Assembly (NCBI RefSeq): GCF_018343545.2
Contig: NZ_JAGYPE020000006.1
Span: 62,759-126,758 of the forward strand
From: Neobacillus citreus
Lineage (GTDB): Bacteria > Bacillota > Bacilli > Bacillales > Cytobacillaceae
Direction: 5' to 3'
DNA: 64,000 nucleotides
Of this stretch, positions 16,911-26,357 are shown piece by piece. The notes beneath the pieces are model-generated. The model ran no database searches. It worked only from the letters and a program-made list of their open reading frames with translations, and was not told the DNA's origin. Each line of letters begins with the position of its first letter. Position 1 is the stretch's first letter. The position numbers and the translations under genes are program-made.

Positions 16911-16911
16911 C

Positions 16912-17523
16912 TTACTCCAATCCTTTTAAAAGCGCATTTTTCTTAATCCAGTCTATGACTTGATCAAGACCGTCATTTTCTTTCAAATTAGTAAAAACAA
17001 AAGGCTTGTTGCCACGGAAAACCTTCGTGTCCGACGCCATCACCTCAAGACTTGCACCAACGAACGGAGCTAAATCTGTTTTATTAATAATAAATAAGTC
17101 CGATTTAATCATACCTTGTCCGCCTTTACGCGGAATTTTTTCCCCTTGTGCAACATCGATAATATAGATGGAAAAATCAACGAGTTCTGGGCTGAAAGTG
17201 GCTGCCAGGTTATCTCCGCCACTTTCGACAAAAATTAGTTCCACATCGGGATGCTTTGCCTTTAATTCATCAATGGCGGCAAAGTTCATCGATGCATCTT
17301 CACGAATCGCTGTATGTGGACAGCCGCCAGTTTCCACACCGATAATACGGTCAGCTGGAAGCACGCCATTTTTCATTAAGAATTGGGCATCTTCTTTTGT
17401 ATAAATATCATTTGTGACAACTGCCATACTAAGTTCATCTTTTAAAAAACGGGTTAATTTTTCTACTAACATCGTTTTGCCTGCACCGACAGGTCCGCCT
17501 ACACCAATTTTAATTGGTTCCAT
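16912..17523 (-). CDS. ureG: Urease accessory GTPase UreG
   Basis: About 203 residues. The P-loop GPVGAGKT near the N-terminus, the CPH-type metal site in [31 protein letters not shown], and NKTDL (guanine specificity) define UreG, the SIMIBI GTPase that drives nickel insertion. ATG at 17523 is preferred over GTG at 17532 because GAGGAAG is then well spaced. Confidence 0.95.
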   Translation of the reverse strand: MEPIKIGVGGPVGAGKTMLVEKLTRFLKDELSMAVVTNDIYTKEDAQFLMKNGVLPADRIIGVETGGCPHTAIREDASMNFAAIDELKAKHPDVELIFVESGGDNLAATFSPELVDFSIYIIDVAQGEKIPRKGGQGMIKSDLFIINKTDLAPFVGASLEVMASDTKVFRGNKPFVFTNLKENDGLDQVIDWIKKNALLKGLE

Positions 17524-17544
17524 TTCTAACACTTCCTCTTTCTA

Positions 17545-18231
17545 TTAAGACATAAATATTCGAATATTTACTCGTTCATGCTTCATTTGAGATAATTCCA
17601 GTCCAGGAGAGACAATTCCAAAATCTTCTTCTTCTAAACTTTGGATTTTTTCGGCAGCGTTGATTAATGCTGCTTGAAACTCCTGGATTGATTTCTGACC
17701 GGCCGTTTGCCCTAACGGAATCGCCCGCACCGCATTTTGGACAAGACTTGAAACGGTAGAATATAAATAATACATAGTGGTGGTTTTTTTAGGAACTCCT
17801 AGATGATGACCAACGATTGTAAAAACAATGGCCGGATGACCGAAGGATTGTTTATTCTTGATTCGCTCTCGATAGACTGCAAGAATTGGAATATCATAGA
17901 GTGATTCCACGAGATTCAACATTCGGTCACCGATTCGCTGCGTTCCTTCCCGCGTTTCGCGGGGTAAATTTTGCACCATCAGCATCCGGTCCAATTTCCA
18001 CACCTTTTCTAGATCTTCCTTCTCCAATGCCTCATAAACAAGGCGGGAAGCAAGCCCATCTGAATAGATGAGCTGCTCGTTGACATACACATGAAGCCAT
18101 TCTAAGAATGAGGCTTTATCATGAACTTTATCTTCTTGAATATAGCTCTCAAGCCCATACGAGTGACTAAATGCCCCAGTCGGAAAATTCGAATCACACA
18201 GCTGAAATAAGGATAACATTTGATCATTCAT
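17545..18231 (-). CDS. ureF: Urease accessory protein UreF
   Basis: 228 residues, all-helical Ure[20 protein letters not shown] at the N-terminus and the C-terminal [13 protein letters not shown] segment are family hallmarks. It scaffolds the UreD-UreF-UreG complex. It overlaps the end of ureE by 8 bp. Confidence 0.95.
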   Translation of the reverse strand: MNDQMLSLFQLCDSNFPTGAFSHSYGLESYIQEDKVHDKASFLEWLHVYVNEQLIYSDGLASRLVYEALEKEDLEKVWKLDRMLMVQNLPRETREGTQRIGDRMLNLVESLYDIPILAVYRERIKNKQSFGHPAIVFTIVGHHLGVPKKTTTMYYLYSTVSSLVQNAVRAIPLGQTAGQKSIQEFQAALINAAEKIQSLEEEDFGIVSPGLELSQMKHERVNIRIFMS

Positions 18232-18688
18232 GGCTATGACCTATATGACGAAATGCTTGCTTTACTTTGCGATCCTCCCGTTTATAAGGGATCTGCAGAT
18301 TTTGAAGTAATTCTTCTACAAGATAATCGTACTGAACAAGCATCTCGTCCCCTTCAAATTGGGCTGGCAAGTGGCGATTCCCTAATTGATGGGCAATCGT
18401 TCCCATTTCATTCATGCTGCGCGGGCAAATAATCAATAAATCATCTGATATCACATCGATAATAATCATGTTTTTATCATCCATATATAAAACATCACCA
18501 GCAACAAGGTCACGCGGCTCTTTTAAACGAATGCCGATTTCTGTGCCGTGATCTGTTGTGACGCGCTGAATTCGTTTCACTAAATGGGCACTTTCGAGGT
18601 AGACTTTTTCCTTATGACGTTTCGCTATCTCTTCTTTATCCATTTGTTCAATATTCGTTACGATTTGTTCGATTATCAAAACCTTCAC
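18224..18688 (-). CDS. ureE: Urease nickel metallochaperone UreE
   Basis: 154 residues. The N-terminal domain carries [18 protein letters not shown], and the C-terminal metal-binding domain [16 protein letters not shown] with its conserved histidine. The C-terminal tail is not strongly His-rich (ends RHIGHSHE). It lies 2 bp after ureC and overlaps ureF. Confidence 0.95.
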   Translation of the reverse strand: MKVLIIEQIVTNIEQMDKEEIAKRHKEKVYLESAHLVKRIQRVTTDHGTEIGIRLKEPRDLVAGDVLYMDDKNMIIIDVISDDLLIICPRSMNEMGTIAHQLGNRHLPAQFEGDEMLVQYDYLVEELLQNLQIPYKREDRKVKQAFRHIGHSHE

Positions 18689-18690
18689 CT

Positions 18691-20403
18691 CTAAAATAGG
18701 AAATATCGTTGCCCCATCGGTACCTTATCAACAGGGTCACAGGTAATTACTTCCCCGTTAACTCTTACTTCATACGTTTGCGGATCCACCGTAATTTCAG
18801 GTGTTTCAGAATTCAGCTTCATATCTTTTTTCGTTAATTTGCGGATTCCCCGAACAGGAAGAATTAATTTTTGCAAGCCAAGCTTTTCATGGACCTTATC
18901 GTCAAATGCTGCCTGCGAAATAAAAGTAATGGAAGAGCTTGTAAGAGCTTTGCCAAGCTGGGCATACATCGGACGGTAAATCACCGGCTGCGGTGTTGGA
19001 ATCGACGCGTTTGCATCACCCATTAAACCTTCCACCACAAAGCCGCTTTTAATCACCATTTCAGGTTTCACACCGAAAAAGGCAGGATCCCAAACGACTA
19101 GGTCGGCAATTTTTCCAACCTCAATTGAGCCTACGTATTCAGAAATACCATGAGTAATGGCTGGGTTAATCGTATATTTGGCGACATAGCGCTTTGCACG
19201 ATTATTATCGGCAAGCTCCTTGTCTCCTTCTAAAATACCTCTTTGTTTCTTCATTTTGTCAGCTGTCTGCCATGTACGTAAAATCACTTCACCAACGCGT
19301 CCCATTGCCTGAGCATCGGAGCTGACCATACTGAATACACCCATATCCTGAAGAATATCTTCTGCAGCAATGGTTTCTTTGCGAATCCGTGAATCTGCAA
19401 ATGCAAGATCTTCCGGAATCGATGGGTTTAAGTGGTGGCACACCATTAACATATCTAGGTGCTCATCTACTGTATTAACCGTATACGGTAAAGTTGGGTT
19501 CGTAGATGATGGCAGAACATTCATATAACCTGCTGATTTAATTAAGTCTGGAGCATGTCCGCCGCCAGCCCCTTCTGTATGGTACATATGAATGACCCGA
19601 TCTTTTAGAGCGGCCATTGTATTTTCCATAAAGCCTGCTTCATTTAACGTATCCGCATGAAGGGCAACCTGTACATCATATTTTTCAGCTACCTTTAGAG
19701 CATTATCAAGCGCGGATGGGGTTGCTCCCCAGTCTTCATGGACCTTAAGGCCGATGACACCTGCACGTACCTGTTCTGCCAGCGGCTCTTCTGAAGCAGC
19801 CTGACCTTTACCAGTAAACCCGACATTAATTGGCATTCCCTCTGCTGCTTCCAGCATCCGGTGGATATGCCATTCACCCGGTGTTACAGTGGTGGCCTTT
19901 GAACCTGCCGCAGGGCCTGTTCCTCCACCAATCAGGGTCGTTAATCCTGAAGCTAATGCAGTTCTGATTTGTTCAGGGTTAATAAAGTGCACGTGGGTAT
20001 CAATCCCGCCGGCAGTAACGATCATCCCTTCACCAGCAATTACTTCTGTACCAGCCCCGATGATTATGTCCACGTTGTTCATAATTAATGGATTACCCGC
20101 TTTACCAATCCCGGCAATTTTTCCATCACGGATACCGATATCGGCTTTGTAAATACCCGTATAGTCTAAAATAACCGCATTGGTGATAACGACATCAGCG
20201 ATTCCATCGCCTCGTGTGACAAGTGGATGCTGTCCCATTCCGTCGCGGATGACCTTACCGCCGCCAAATACGACTTCATCCCCATAAGTGGTGTAGTCTT
20301 TCTCAATCTGAATCGTTAAGTCTGTGTCTGCTAAACGAATCGAATCTCCTGTAGTCGGACCATACATTTGAGCATATTGATTTCTTGTCATTTTAAAACT
20401 CAT
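18691..20403 (-). CDS. ureC: Urease alpha subunit UreC
   Basis: About 570 residues, the normal UreC length; hydrolyses urea to ammonia and carbamate at a bi-nickel centre. Visible active-site elements are [10 protein letters not shown] (Ni ligands), the carbamylated lysine in [27 protein letters not shown], the flap cysteine and histidine in MVCHHLNP, and SSDAQAMGR (Asp ligand). ATG at 20403 is used because it overlaps the ureB stop as ATGA and has AGGGGTG upstream; an in-frame GTG at 20412 would overlap ureB further. Confidence 0.97.
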   Translation of the reverse strand: MSFKMTRNQYAQMYGPTTGDSIRLADTDLTIQIEKDYTTYGDEVVFGGGKVIRDGMGQHPLVTRGDGIADVVITNAVILDYTGIYKADIGIRDGKIAGIGKAGNPLIMNNVDIIIGAGTEVIAGEGMIVTAGGIDTHVHFINPEQIRTALASGLTTLIGGGTGPAAGSKATTVTPGEWHIHRMLEAAEGMPINVGFTGKGQAASEEPLAEQVRAGVIGLKVHEDWGATPSALDNALKVAEKYDVQVALHADTLNEAGFMENTMAALKDRVIHMYHTEGAGGGHAPDLIKSAGYMNVLPSSTNPTLPYTVNTVDEHLDMLMVCHHLNPSIPEDLAFADSRIRKETIAAEDILQDMGVFSMVSSDAQAMGRVGEVILRTWQTADKMKKQRGILEGDKELADNNRAKRYVAKYTINPAITHGISEYVGSIEVGKIADLVVWDPAFFGVKPEMVIKSGFVVEGLMGDANASIPTPQPVIYRPMYAQLGKALTSSSITFISQAAFDDKVHEKLGLQKLILPVRGIRKLTKKDMKLNSETPEITVDPQTYEVRVNGEVITCDPVDKVPMGQRYFLF

Positions 20404-20723
20404 TTGCTGCACCCCTTTTCTACTGATCCATCGACCTTATTGTTAAAGCCAAATACACGGCGCTCTCCAGCAAAGTCTACTAAATCAATTTCTTTTTCGT
20501 CGCCTGGCTCAAAACGAACCGCAGCCCCTGCTGGAATATTCAGCCGTTTTCCGAATGCTTCGTCCCGATTAAATTTCAAAGCATCATTTACTTCGAAAAA
20601 ATGAAAATGCGATCCTACTTGAACTGGGCGGTCCCCAGTATTGATGACCGTTAGTTTCGATGCTGTTCGATCAGCATTACAGATAATTTCTTCTTCTTTT
20701 AAAAATAATTGTCCCGGAATCAT
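20400..20723 (-). CDS. ureB: Urease beta subunit UreB
   Basis: 107 residues. Typical start [13 protein letters not shown], then [19 protein letters not shown] and [25 protein letters not shown]. Structural subunit of the (alpha-beta-gamma)3 enzyme. Translationally coupled to ureC. Confidence 0.97.
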   Translation of the reverse strand: MIPGQLFLKEEEIICNADRTASKLTVINTGDRPVQVGSHFHFFEVNDALKFNRDEAFGKRLNIPAGAAVRFEPGDEKEIDLVDFAGERRVFGFNNKVDGSVEKGCSK

Positions 20724-20746
20724 TTCATTACTCCTCCCGTCATTTG

Positions 20747-21049
20747 TTATTTAATTGGACTATGTACAGTCACAAGTTTTGTTCCGTCAGGAAAAGTTGC
20801 TTCAACTTGAATATCATGGATCATTTCGGGAATACCTTCCATCACATCTTCACGTGACAAAATGGTTGTTCCGTATTCCATTAATTGGGCAACTGTTTTT
20901 CCATCCCGTGCACCTTCTAAAACTTCATAGGTAATAAGAGCGACTGCTTCTGGGTAATTCAGCTTCAATCCTCTGTCTTTTCGACGCTTTGCAAGGTCTG
21001 CAGCCACTACAATCATGAGTTTGTCGATCTCGCGTGGTAATAGTTTCAT
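20747..21049 (-). CDS. ureA: Urease gamma subunit UreA
   Basis: 100 residues from ATG 21049, which follows GAGGAGG at about 7 nt; the open frame extends further upstream but that part is not family-like. The sequence [20 protein letters not shown] ... [10 protein letters not shown] ... [17 protein letters not shown] is a classic urease gamma subunit. First gene of the operon. Confidence 0.97.
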   Translation of the reverse strand: MKLLPREIDKLMIVVAADLAKRRKDRGLKLNYPEAVALITYEVLEGARDGKTVAQLMEYGTTILSREDVMEGIPEMIHDIQVEATFPDGTKLVTVHSPIK

Positions 21050-21267
21050 AGATATACCTCCTCTAATTTTTTGCATAATAATATGACAGAACCCGCCAAA
21101 AGGCAGTTCTGTCATTACTCGCCGGAAATCAATGAATCCTGAACATCACGATATATGTTAATGAAGGAATATCATGACGATGAAAATATCTGATTGATTC
21201 CCAATGATTTATACTATATCATCATAATTACCATATATCAATTTTTATATATTAATAAATTTATATA

Positions 21268-21284
21268 TGTAAAAAAATATATCT
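21268..21284. promoter_or_regulatory. Candidate TnrA/GlnR-type nitrogen box
   Basis: TGTAAAAAAATATATCT agrees with the TnrA/GlnR consensus TGTNANAWWWTMTNACA at 15 of 17 positions. It sits in the AT-rich gap between divergent ureA and the urea transporter gene, about 43 bp before the latter. Urease genes of B. subtilis are controlled by TnrA, GlnR and CodY. AT-rich chance matches are possible. Confidence 0.35.
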
Positions 21285-21326
21285 TTTAGCAGTTTTTATG
21301 AAATTACAAAAAAGGAGATTAAGAGG

Positions 21327-22271
21327 ATGAAGACAGACGTACCAAAATCTTTAAAGGGTGGGAAGTTTTATCCCTTCCTAAGAGCATCCCTCAAAGGAAT
21401 CTCTCAGGTCATATTGATTGAGAATTCCATCACCGGATTACTAATCCTAATTGCCATTGCCATTTCTTCTATTTATTTAGGGGTGATTGCACTGCTGTCC
21501 GCCATGATTGGGACATTCACAGCGATGTTGGGGGGCGCCGATAAAGAATCTATCGATCAAGGTTTGTTAGGGTATAACTCCGTCCTAACGGGAATGGCTT
21601 TGGCATTATTCTTACAGGGGCCTTATATGTGGATTGTGGCTTTAGCTGGTGCTGTAGTAGCAGCCGTTTTGACGGCCGCAATGATGCATTTTATGAAAAA
21701 TACAAAGGTACCTATTTTAACGTTTCCTTTTATTGTTCTGACATGGTTAATGCTGCTTGCGGCTTATAAATTAAAACATTTATCATTAAGCGCTTCCTTA
21801 GTCCCTCAGGATTTGGCAAACTGGCAGCTAAATATTGCGGGAAAAGTGAATTTATTGGATGGGATTTTCCATGGGATTGGGCAAGTGTTTTTTCTTAATA
21901 ATACATGGTCTGGTATTCTTGTTTTTATTGCTGTTTTTTGGGGAAGCAGAAAACTGGGAATGTACGCAGCGATTGGAAATGCAGCGGCCATCATCATAGC
22001 CTATGTTCTAGGCGGAGAACACTCCTTAATCGTCTTAGGACTCTACGGCTACAACGCCATCCTAACCATCATTGCCGTATCCGGTGTATTTAATGAGAAG
22101 CATAATCGTTATAACCTACCATCAGGCATCCTTGCCGCCTGTCTAACCGTACCCATTACAGCAGGACTCAGCACATGGCTCCTCCCCTACGGCCTCCCCG
22201 CCCTAACCATGCCATTCGTCCTCTCCACCTGGCTCATCCTCGGAGCCAGAAAAACCATGCCGAATTTGTAA
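21327..22271 (+). CDS. Urea transporter (UT/SLC14 family)
   Basis: 314 residues with about ten membrane spans in two homologous halves. Each half has the urea-transporter signature: LKGISQVILIENSITGLLIL...LGGADKESIDQGLLGYNSVLTGMALALFL and GIGQVFFLNNTWSGILVF...LGGEHSLIVLGLYGYNAILTIIAVSGVF. It should admit urea down its gradient for the divergent urease operon. ATG follows AAGGAGATTAAGAGG. The last 40 codons use unusually C-rich synonymous codons. Confidence 0.88.
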   Translation: MKTDVPKSLKGGKFYPFLRASLKGISQVILIENSITGLLILIAIAISSIYLGVIALLSAMIGTFTAMLGGADKESIDQGLLGYNSVLTGMALALFLQGPYMWIVALAGAVVAAVLTAAMMHFMKNTKVPILTFPFIVLTWLMLLAAYKLKHLSLSASLVPQDLANWQLNIAGKVNLLDGIFHGIGQVFFLNNTWSGILVFIAVFWGSRKLGMYAAIGNAAAIIIAYVLGGEHSLIVLGLYGYNAILTIIAVSGVFNEKHNRYNLPSGILAACLTVPITAGLSTWLLPYGLPALTMPFVLSTWLILGARKTMPNL

Positions 22272-22278
22272 GGCATGA

Positions 22279-22454
22279 TGATGCATGGGGACGGTTATTC
22301 TGCCTCATTCTTTCTGAGGCAAAGGGACGGTTCTTCTGCTTCAAAATGGTTGATTCAAAGGAAACACGGGGATGGTCCTCAGGAGCAAACGTGTTTTGAT
22401 GCATGAGAACTATCCCCGTGTCCCACTTGATGCATGAGAACCGTCCCCATGCAC
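22279..22454. repeat. Four 29-bp elements
   Basis: 22279-22307 (+), 22315-22343 (+), 22395-22423 (-, core variant AGAACTATCCCC) and 22426-22454 (-). A further eroded trace (GGGGATGGTCCTC) lies near 22366. They fill the gap between the urea transporter and the two-component system. Confidence 0.85.
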
Positions 22455-22536
22455 CACTTTTACGCTCTACTGGATATTTATTTACAGTTGTGGTAAATTC
22501 CATTTTGCATAGGGCAGGTAAACCAAGGAGGTCCAT

Positions 22537-23223
22537 ATGAGTAAAGGGAAGATATTGATTGTTGAGGATGAAAGGAAAATTGCACGCTTGATTCAATTAG
22601 AGCTTGAGCATGAAGGGTATGAGACAGGTACTGCCTACACGGGGTTGGAGGGTTATTCATTATTTAAACAAGAAAATTGGGACCTGCTGTTATTGGATGT
22701 GATGCTGCCTGAATTAAGCGGCCTTGAAGTGTTAAGGAGAATCCGCACTGCCAATGACCAAACCCCCGTGATTTTACTAACTGCCCGCGATGCCTTGCCT
22801 GATAAAGTGAGCGGATTAGATTTAGGGGCCAACGACTATATTACCAAGCCATTTCGAATTGAAGAATTACTTGCTCGGATTCGTGTATGGCTCAGGCAAT
22901 CAGTCCTCCAAGAAGAACCAGCTGATTCCTCTCTAAGCATAGGAGATTTAACCATCAATCAAAAAACACGGGAAGTAGTCCGTGCCAGCCAGTCCATCGA
23001 ATTAACACCGACTGAATATGATTTACTTCTATACTTAGTACAGCATCAAAACCAAGTCCTAACATTTGATCAACTGTTATCAAATGTATGGGGGTTTGAT
23101 TATTACGGTGACAGCAATGTCGTCTATGTATACATACGTTATTTACGCAAAAAGATTGACGCCCCATTTTCAAAACCTTATATTCACACCATTCGCGGTG
23201 TTGGATATATGTTAAAGGAATAA
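22537..23223 (+). CDS. OmpR-family response regulator (YkoG-like)
   Basis: 228 residues: receiver domain (about 1-118) with acidic pocket VEDE, phospho-Asp in LLLLDVMLPELSG, and the K of TKPF; a winged-helix DNA-binding domain (about 130-226) with LTPTEYDLLLYLVQH and RGVGYMLKE. ATG follows AAGGAGG. It is 3 bp from the kinase gene. B. subtilis ykoGH-ykoI has the same order (regulator, kinase, PepSY protein). Confidence 0.92.
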   Translation: MSKGKILIVEDERKIARLIQLELEHEGYETGTAYTGLEGYSLFKQENWDLLLLDVMLPELSGLEVLRRIRTANDQTPVILLTARDALPDKVSGLDLGANDYITKPFRIEELLARIRVWLRQSVLQEEPADSSLSIGDLTINQKTREVVRASQSIELTPTEYDLLLYLVQHQNQVLTFDQLLSNVWGFDYYGDSNVVYVYIRYLRKKIDAPFSKPYIHTIRGVGYMLKE

Positions 23224-23226
23224 GGT

Positions 23227-24615
23227 ATGAAGATTCAAACGAAAATCATCTTTACATCTACCATCTGGCTATTAATTCTTCTGGTATTAGCTAATAGTTC
23301 CATTTTTTTTATTTTTAAAAAAACAATGACGGATCACGCAATTGAACGAATTCAAACAGAGAGCAGCAATATAATAGAAGGAGTAAAACAAGCAAACCCT
23401 TCTTCCGTTAATTTTGCAAATTTATTACGCGCTTATTTGCCGCCAAATGGAATGATCCGGATTCTACCTCCAAAGGGCAAACCCATTCTGGTAGTGATGA
23501 AAAATAACTTCAAGCTGCAAGACCTTCCGTATTCCTATAAAGCAGGTGAACATATGGCCGTTGAAAGGGTGGATCAACATTTATATGCGGTAGGAAAAAC
23601 ACCGATGATTTGGACCCATGGCGATATCGTTTCACTAGAAGTAATAGAACCCTTAACAGATGTCGAACATTCACTAAGCATCCTACAGGTAATTTTAGTA
23701 GTCGCGTCTCTCGTCATTTTAATTCCAACGATTATTGGCGGCCGCATACTAAGCCAAATTATCCTTGGTCCCATCAAAGCACTTATTCAGACAATGGAAG
23801 AGATACAGGAATCAAGAACGTTTAAAAAAATTAGCAGAGACCGCCCCTCAAAAGATGAGCTCGACCAAATGGCCAACACGTTTAACAACATGATGGAGTT
23901 ATTAGAGAGAAGTTATAAGAAGCAGGAACAATTCGTTTCAGATGCATCTCATGAATTAAAAACTCCCCTTACCGTGATTGAAAGCTACGCTAGTATGTTA
24001 AAACGCTGGGGAATGGAACGGCCTGATATTTTGGAAGAGGCAATCGATGCCATTCATTCCGAGTCAATCCGGATGAAACAGCTTACGGGGCAGATGCTTT
24101 TACTAGCAAAGGGTGATACGCAGTGGGAACTAAAAATTGAGAAAATAGATGTGGCAGACATTTGCCGCGAAACCGCGAAGTATCTTCAGCAGGCGTTTGA
24201 ACGCAAGATTTCAATTCATCTCAACACAGACCATCCATTAATGATGGCTGATGGAAAGAAAATAAAACAGTTGCTCTATATTTTAGTCGACAATGCTATC
24301 AAATACAGCGAAAAACCGATAGACATCTCGATTTCTCGAAGCAACCATTCTTTGCTTCTTGCGATTACCGATTATGGAATCGGCATTCCAAAAGATGAAT
24401 TAGCACGTGTATACGAGCGATTTTTCCGAGTAGATAAAGCCAGAAGCCGTGATACTGGCGGTTCAGGGTTAGGTTTGCCCATCGCCAAGAAAATTGTTGC
24501 TGCCCATAACGGCGAAATTCACATTGACAGTGAGGAAGGAAAAGGAACAACGGTTACGTTAAAATTCCCGCTCCACTTCTCCAACGATTCTAAGGTATCT
24601 TTAATAGAGGATTAA
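23227..24615 (+). CDS. Sensor histidine kinase (YkoH-like)
   Basis: 462 residues: membrane span about 10-32, extracellular sensor about 33-150, second span about 153-175, HAMP about 176-230, HisKA with phospho-acceptor in SDASHELKTPLTV, and HATPase_c with N box LVDNAIKYS, G1 DYGIGIP, F box RFFRVDKAR and G2 GGSGLGLPIAKKI. All catalytic boxes are intact. The ligand is unknown; the adjacent PepSY proteins could be targets or modulators. Confidence 0.92.
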   Translation: MKIQTKIIFTSTIWLLILLVLANSSIFFIFKKTMTDHAIERIQTESSNIIEGVKQANPSSVNFANLLRAYLPPNGMIRILPPKGKPILVVMKNNFKLQDLPYSYKAGEHMAVERVDQHLYAVGKTPMIWTHGDIVSLEVIEPLTDVEHSLSILQVILVVASLVILIPTIIGGRILSQIILGPIKALIQTMEEIQESRTFKKISRDRPSKDELDQMANTFNNMMELLERSYKKQEQFVSDASHELKTPLTVIESYASMLKRWGMERPDILEEAIDAIHSESIRMKQLTGQMLLLAKGDTQWELKIEKIDVADICRETAKYLQQAFERKISIHLNTDHPLMMADGKKIKQLLYILVDNAIKYSEKPIDISISRSNHSLLLAITDYGIGIPKDELARVYERFFRVDKARSRDTGGSGLGLPIAKKIVAAHNGEIHIDSEEGKGTTVTLKFPLHFSNDSKVSLIED

Positions 24616-24658
24616 ACAACCTATGATACACTGTCTCAACAACAGAAGAGGTGAATGG

Positions 24659-25207
24659 ATGAAAAAAATAGCGACAGGCATTTTGCTAATCCTTATCATA
24701 GGCGCTCTGGGCTGGTATGGTGCAACAATGGCGTTCAATCGTTCCCATCCCTCCCTTTCGGAAGACAAGGTCAGCCAAATGATTTTGAACAAATACGGCG
24801 GAATGATTCAGAACATAAGCATGATTCAAGAAAACTATAAATTGACTCTTGTTAAAGATCAGATTAAATATGACATCATTGTAAATGGCCGAACGGGGGA
24901 AGTGCTCTCTATGACTAAACAAGGCGCACCTGACACAACGGATCGCAGGCAGCCAGAAACGAAGGAACCCCCACCTAGCAATAATGGGGTTGCTCCAGAA
25001 ACCCCCATCGCCATCGAAAAAGCAAAAGCATTAGCATTAGAAAAAGTAAGCGGCACAATCACTTCGGCGAAATTAGATGAAGAAGATGGTGAACTGGTAT
25101 ACGAGATTGAAATCAAACAATCGAAATCTAAGAAGGCAGAAGTGATCATTAATGCCTATTCGGGAAAAATTGAATCAATTACTTTTGAAACAGAGGATGA
25201 AGATTAA
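24659..25207 (+). CDS. Membrane-anchored PepSY domain protein
   Basis: About 182 residues: N-terminal membrane anchor (IATGILLILIIGALGWYGA), a PepSY-like repeat (about 40-95), a Pro-rich linker (PETKEPPPSNNG), and a second PepSY (about 115-180: IAIEKAKALALEKVSGTITSAKLDEEDGELVYEIEI). PepSY domains are often regulators of extracytoplasmic proteases or bind cell-wall-associated partners. ATG 24659 has AGAGGTG upstream. It follows the kinase by about 45 bp and ends at a terminator. Confidence 0.85.
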   Translation: MKKIATGILLILIIGALGWYGATMAFNRSHPSLSEDKVSQMILNKYGGMIQNISMIQENYKLTLVKDQIKYDIIVNGRTGEVLSMTKQGAPDTTDRRQPETKEPPPSNNGVAPETPIAIEKAKALALEKVSGTITSAKLDEEDGELVYEIEIKQSKSKKAEVIINAYSGKIESITFETEDED

Positions 25208-25238
25208 ACGTGCGGCGTAATGCTGCACGTTTTTTTTT
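25206..25238 (+). terminator. Rho-independent terminator
   Basis: AAACGTGC / GCACGTTT stem with an 11-nt loop followed by a long T-run, ending the regulator-kinase-PepSY operon. Confidence 0.85.
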
Positions 25239-25293
25239 CAAAAAATGGAGGGGTTTAATGCTGTCATGAGGTATTCTTCGATATTTCTAAGAG

Positions 25294-25327
25294 AATTTTA
25301 AACTTCTCCTTCAATTTCTTTAAAATT
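25294..25327. promoter_or_regulatory. Inverted repeat upstream of second PepSY gene
   Basis: AATTTTAAA and TTTAAAATT are perfect 9-bp arms separated by 16 nt, ending about 46 bp before ATG 25373. A TATGAT at about 25336-25341 could be a -10. It may be the response-regulator site, by inference from position. Confidence 0.35.
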
Positions 25328-25372
25328 GATTGGTTATGATGTAGTTACTAACAAACAAGGAGGTTATCAAGA

Positions 25373-25939
25373 ATGAACTTCTTTTCCATTCTATTAACAG
25401 GTAGTTTACTCACAGGCGGTTTAGGCGCAAGTGCTTATGCGTTGACAAATCATCAGCAAACGGCAGCACAAACAAATGAAACAGTAAAGACAATTAGTGA
25501 AATAAAAGCAAAAGAAATCGCCTTAGGCGCATCAAAAGGCGGGCTCGTAACAAAGTGCGAGCTGGATCAGGATAACGGCATGACAAAATATGAAATTACG
25601 ATCATAAAGCAAAATGAAGAATTTGAAGTGGAAGTAAATGCAGAAACCGGAAAGGTCTTGAAATTGGAACAGGAATTGCAAGATAAGGCTGGGGATGAGA
25701 ATAAGGCTGAACATATGAATGAGGCTCCTCTTCAAGGTGTTACACCGACTATTTCATTAGAAAACGCCAAGAAAGCAGCCTTGGATACAATCAAAGGCTC
25801 CATTACGGAAGCAGAATTGGATGATGAGGACAAGCAGCTCGTCTACGAAGTGGACATATTGACAGCTGATCATCGTGAAGCAGAGGTTAAAGTAGATGCA
25901 GTAAGCGGGAAAGTTTTAAGCACGGAATTTAGTGATTAA
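25373..25939 (+). CDS. Secreted PepSY domain protein
   Basis: 188 residues with a signal sequence (FFSILLTGSLLTGGLGASAYALT) and two PepSY repeats (about 45-100 and 125-185; ISLENAKKAALDTIKGSITEAELDDEDKQLVYEVDI). It is a paralogue of the preceding protein but has its own promoter region. ATG follows AAGGAGG. Likely secreted or membrane tethered. Confidence 0.82.
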   Translation: MNFFSILLTGSLLTGGLGASAYALTNHQQTAAQTNETVKTISEIKAKEIALGASKGGLVTKCELDQDNGMTKYEITIIKQNEEFEVEVNAETGKVLKLEQELQDKAGDENKAEHMNEAPLQGVTPTISLENAKKAALDTIKGSITEAELDDEDKQLVYEVDILTADHREAEVKVDAVSGKVLSTEFSD

Positions 25940-25979
25940 ATCATCCAGCAATTGAAGAAAAATTCTAGGAGGGTTCCAT

Positions 25980-26195
25980 ATGTTTCAAAATTTCGAGGTT
26001 AAACCAATGTTTGAAAACCAATACCACCAACGCCATCAATTTTCATTAAAAATGAAAGGACATACCTACCAAGGGATTTTCCGAAACGGAAAAATCCAAT
26101 GGTTCCATCCAACCCCACAATCCAAACTCGAAAAAAAGGTCGTTCAACAGGTAGAAACCAAAGTCAATGATCTCATGACACGCCACCTGGCATAA
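25980..26195 (+). CDS. Small YheE-like protein (DUF5342)
   Basis: 71 residues (VKPMFENQYHQRHQFSLK ... YQGIFRNGKIQWFHP). It resembles B. subtilis YheE and the DUF5342 family of small cytoplasmic proteins, function unknown; the family name is from memory. ATG follows AGGAGGG. It is about 40 bp after the PepSY gene and could be co-transcribed. Confidence 0.65.
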   Translation: MFQNFEVKPMFENQYHQRHQFSLKMKGHTYQGIFRNGKIQWFHPTPQSKLEKKVVQQVETKVNDLMTRHLA

Positions 26196-26203
26196 GGCAC
26201 GGG

Positions 26204-26357
26204 TGAGGCATGGGGACGGTTCTCGTGCTTCATTTTCTTCATGGGGTGAGGCATGGGGACGGTTCTCGTGCTTCATTTTTTTCATGGGGTGAGGCACGGG
26301 GACGGTTCTCATGCTTCATTTTTTCATAGGGTGAGGCATGAGAACCGTCCCACGTCA
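26204..26357 (+). repeat. Tandem array of three 29-bp elements (43-bp period) plus one inverted copy
   Basis: Direct copies at 26204-26232, 26247-26275 and 26290-26318 repeat every 43 bp together with a TTTTC-TTCATGGGG spacer. A shortened inverted copy at 26332-26357 contributes the TGA stop of the minus-strand gene. Confidence 0.92.

Noticed and set aside
20747..21115. Longer UreA start at 21115
   Set aside because: The extra 22 residues are not urease-like, and GAGGAGG sits just before ATG 21049.
26204..26357. CRISPR-like repeat-spacer array
   Set aside because: Spacers are near-identical (about 14 bp), the units match the dispersed 29-bp family, and no cas genes are present.
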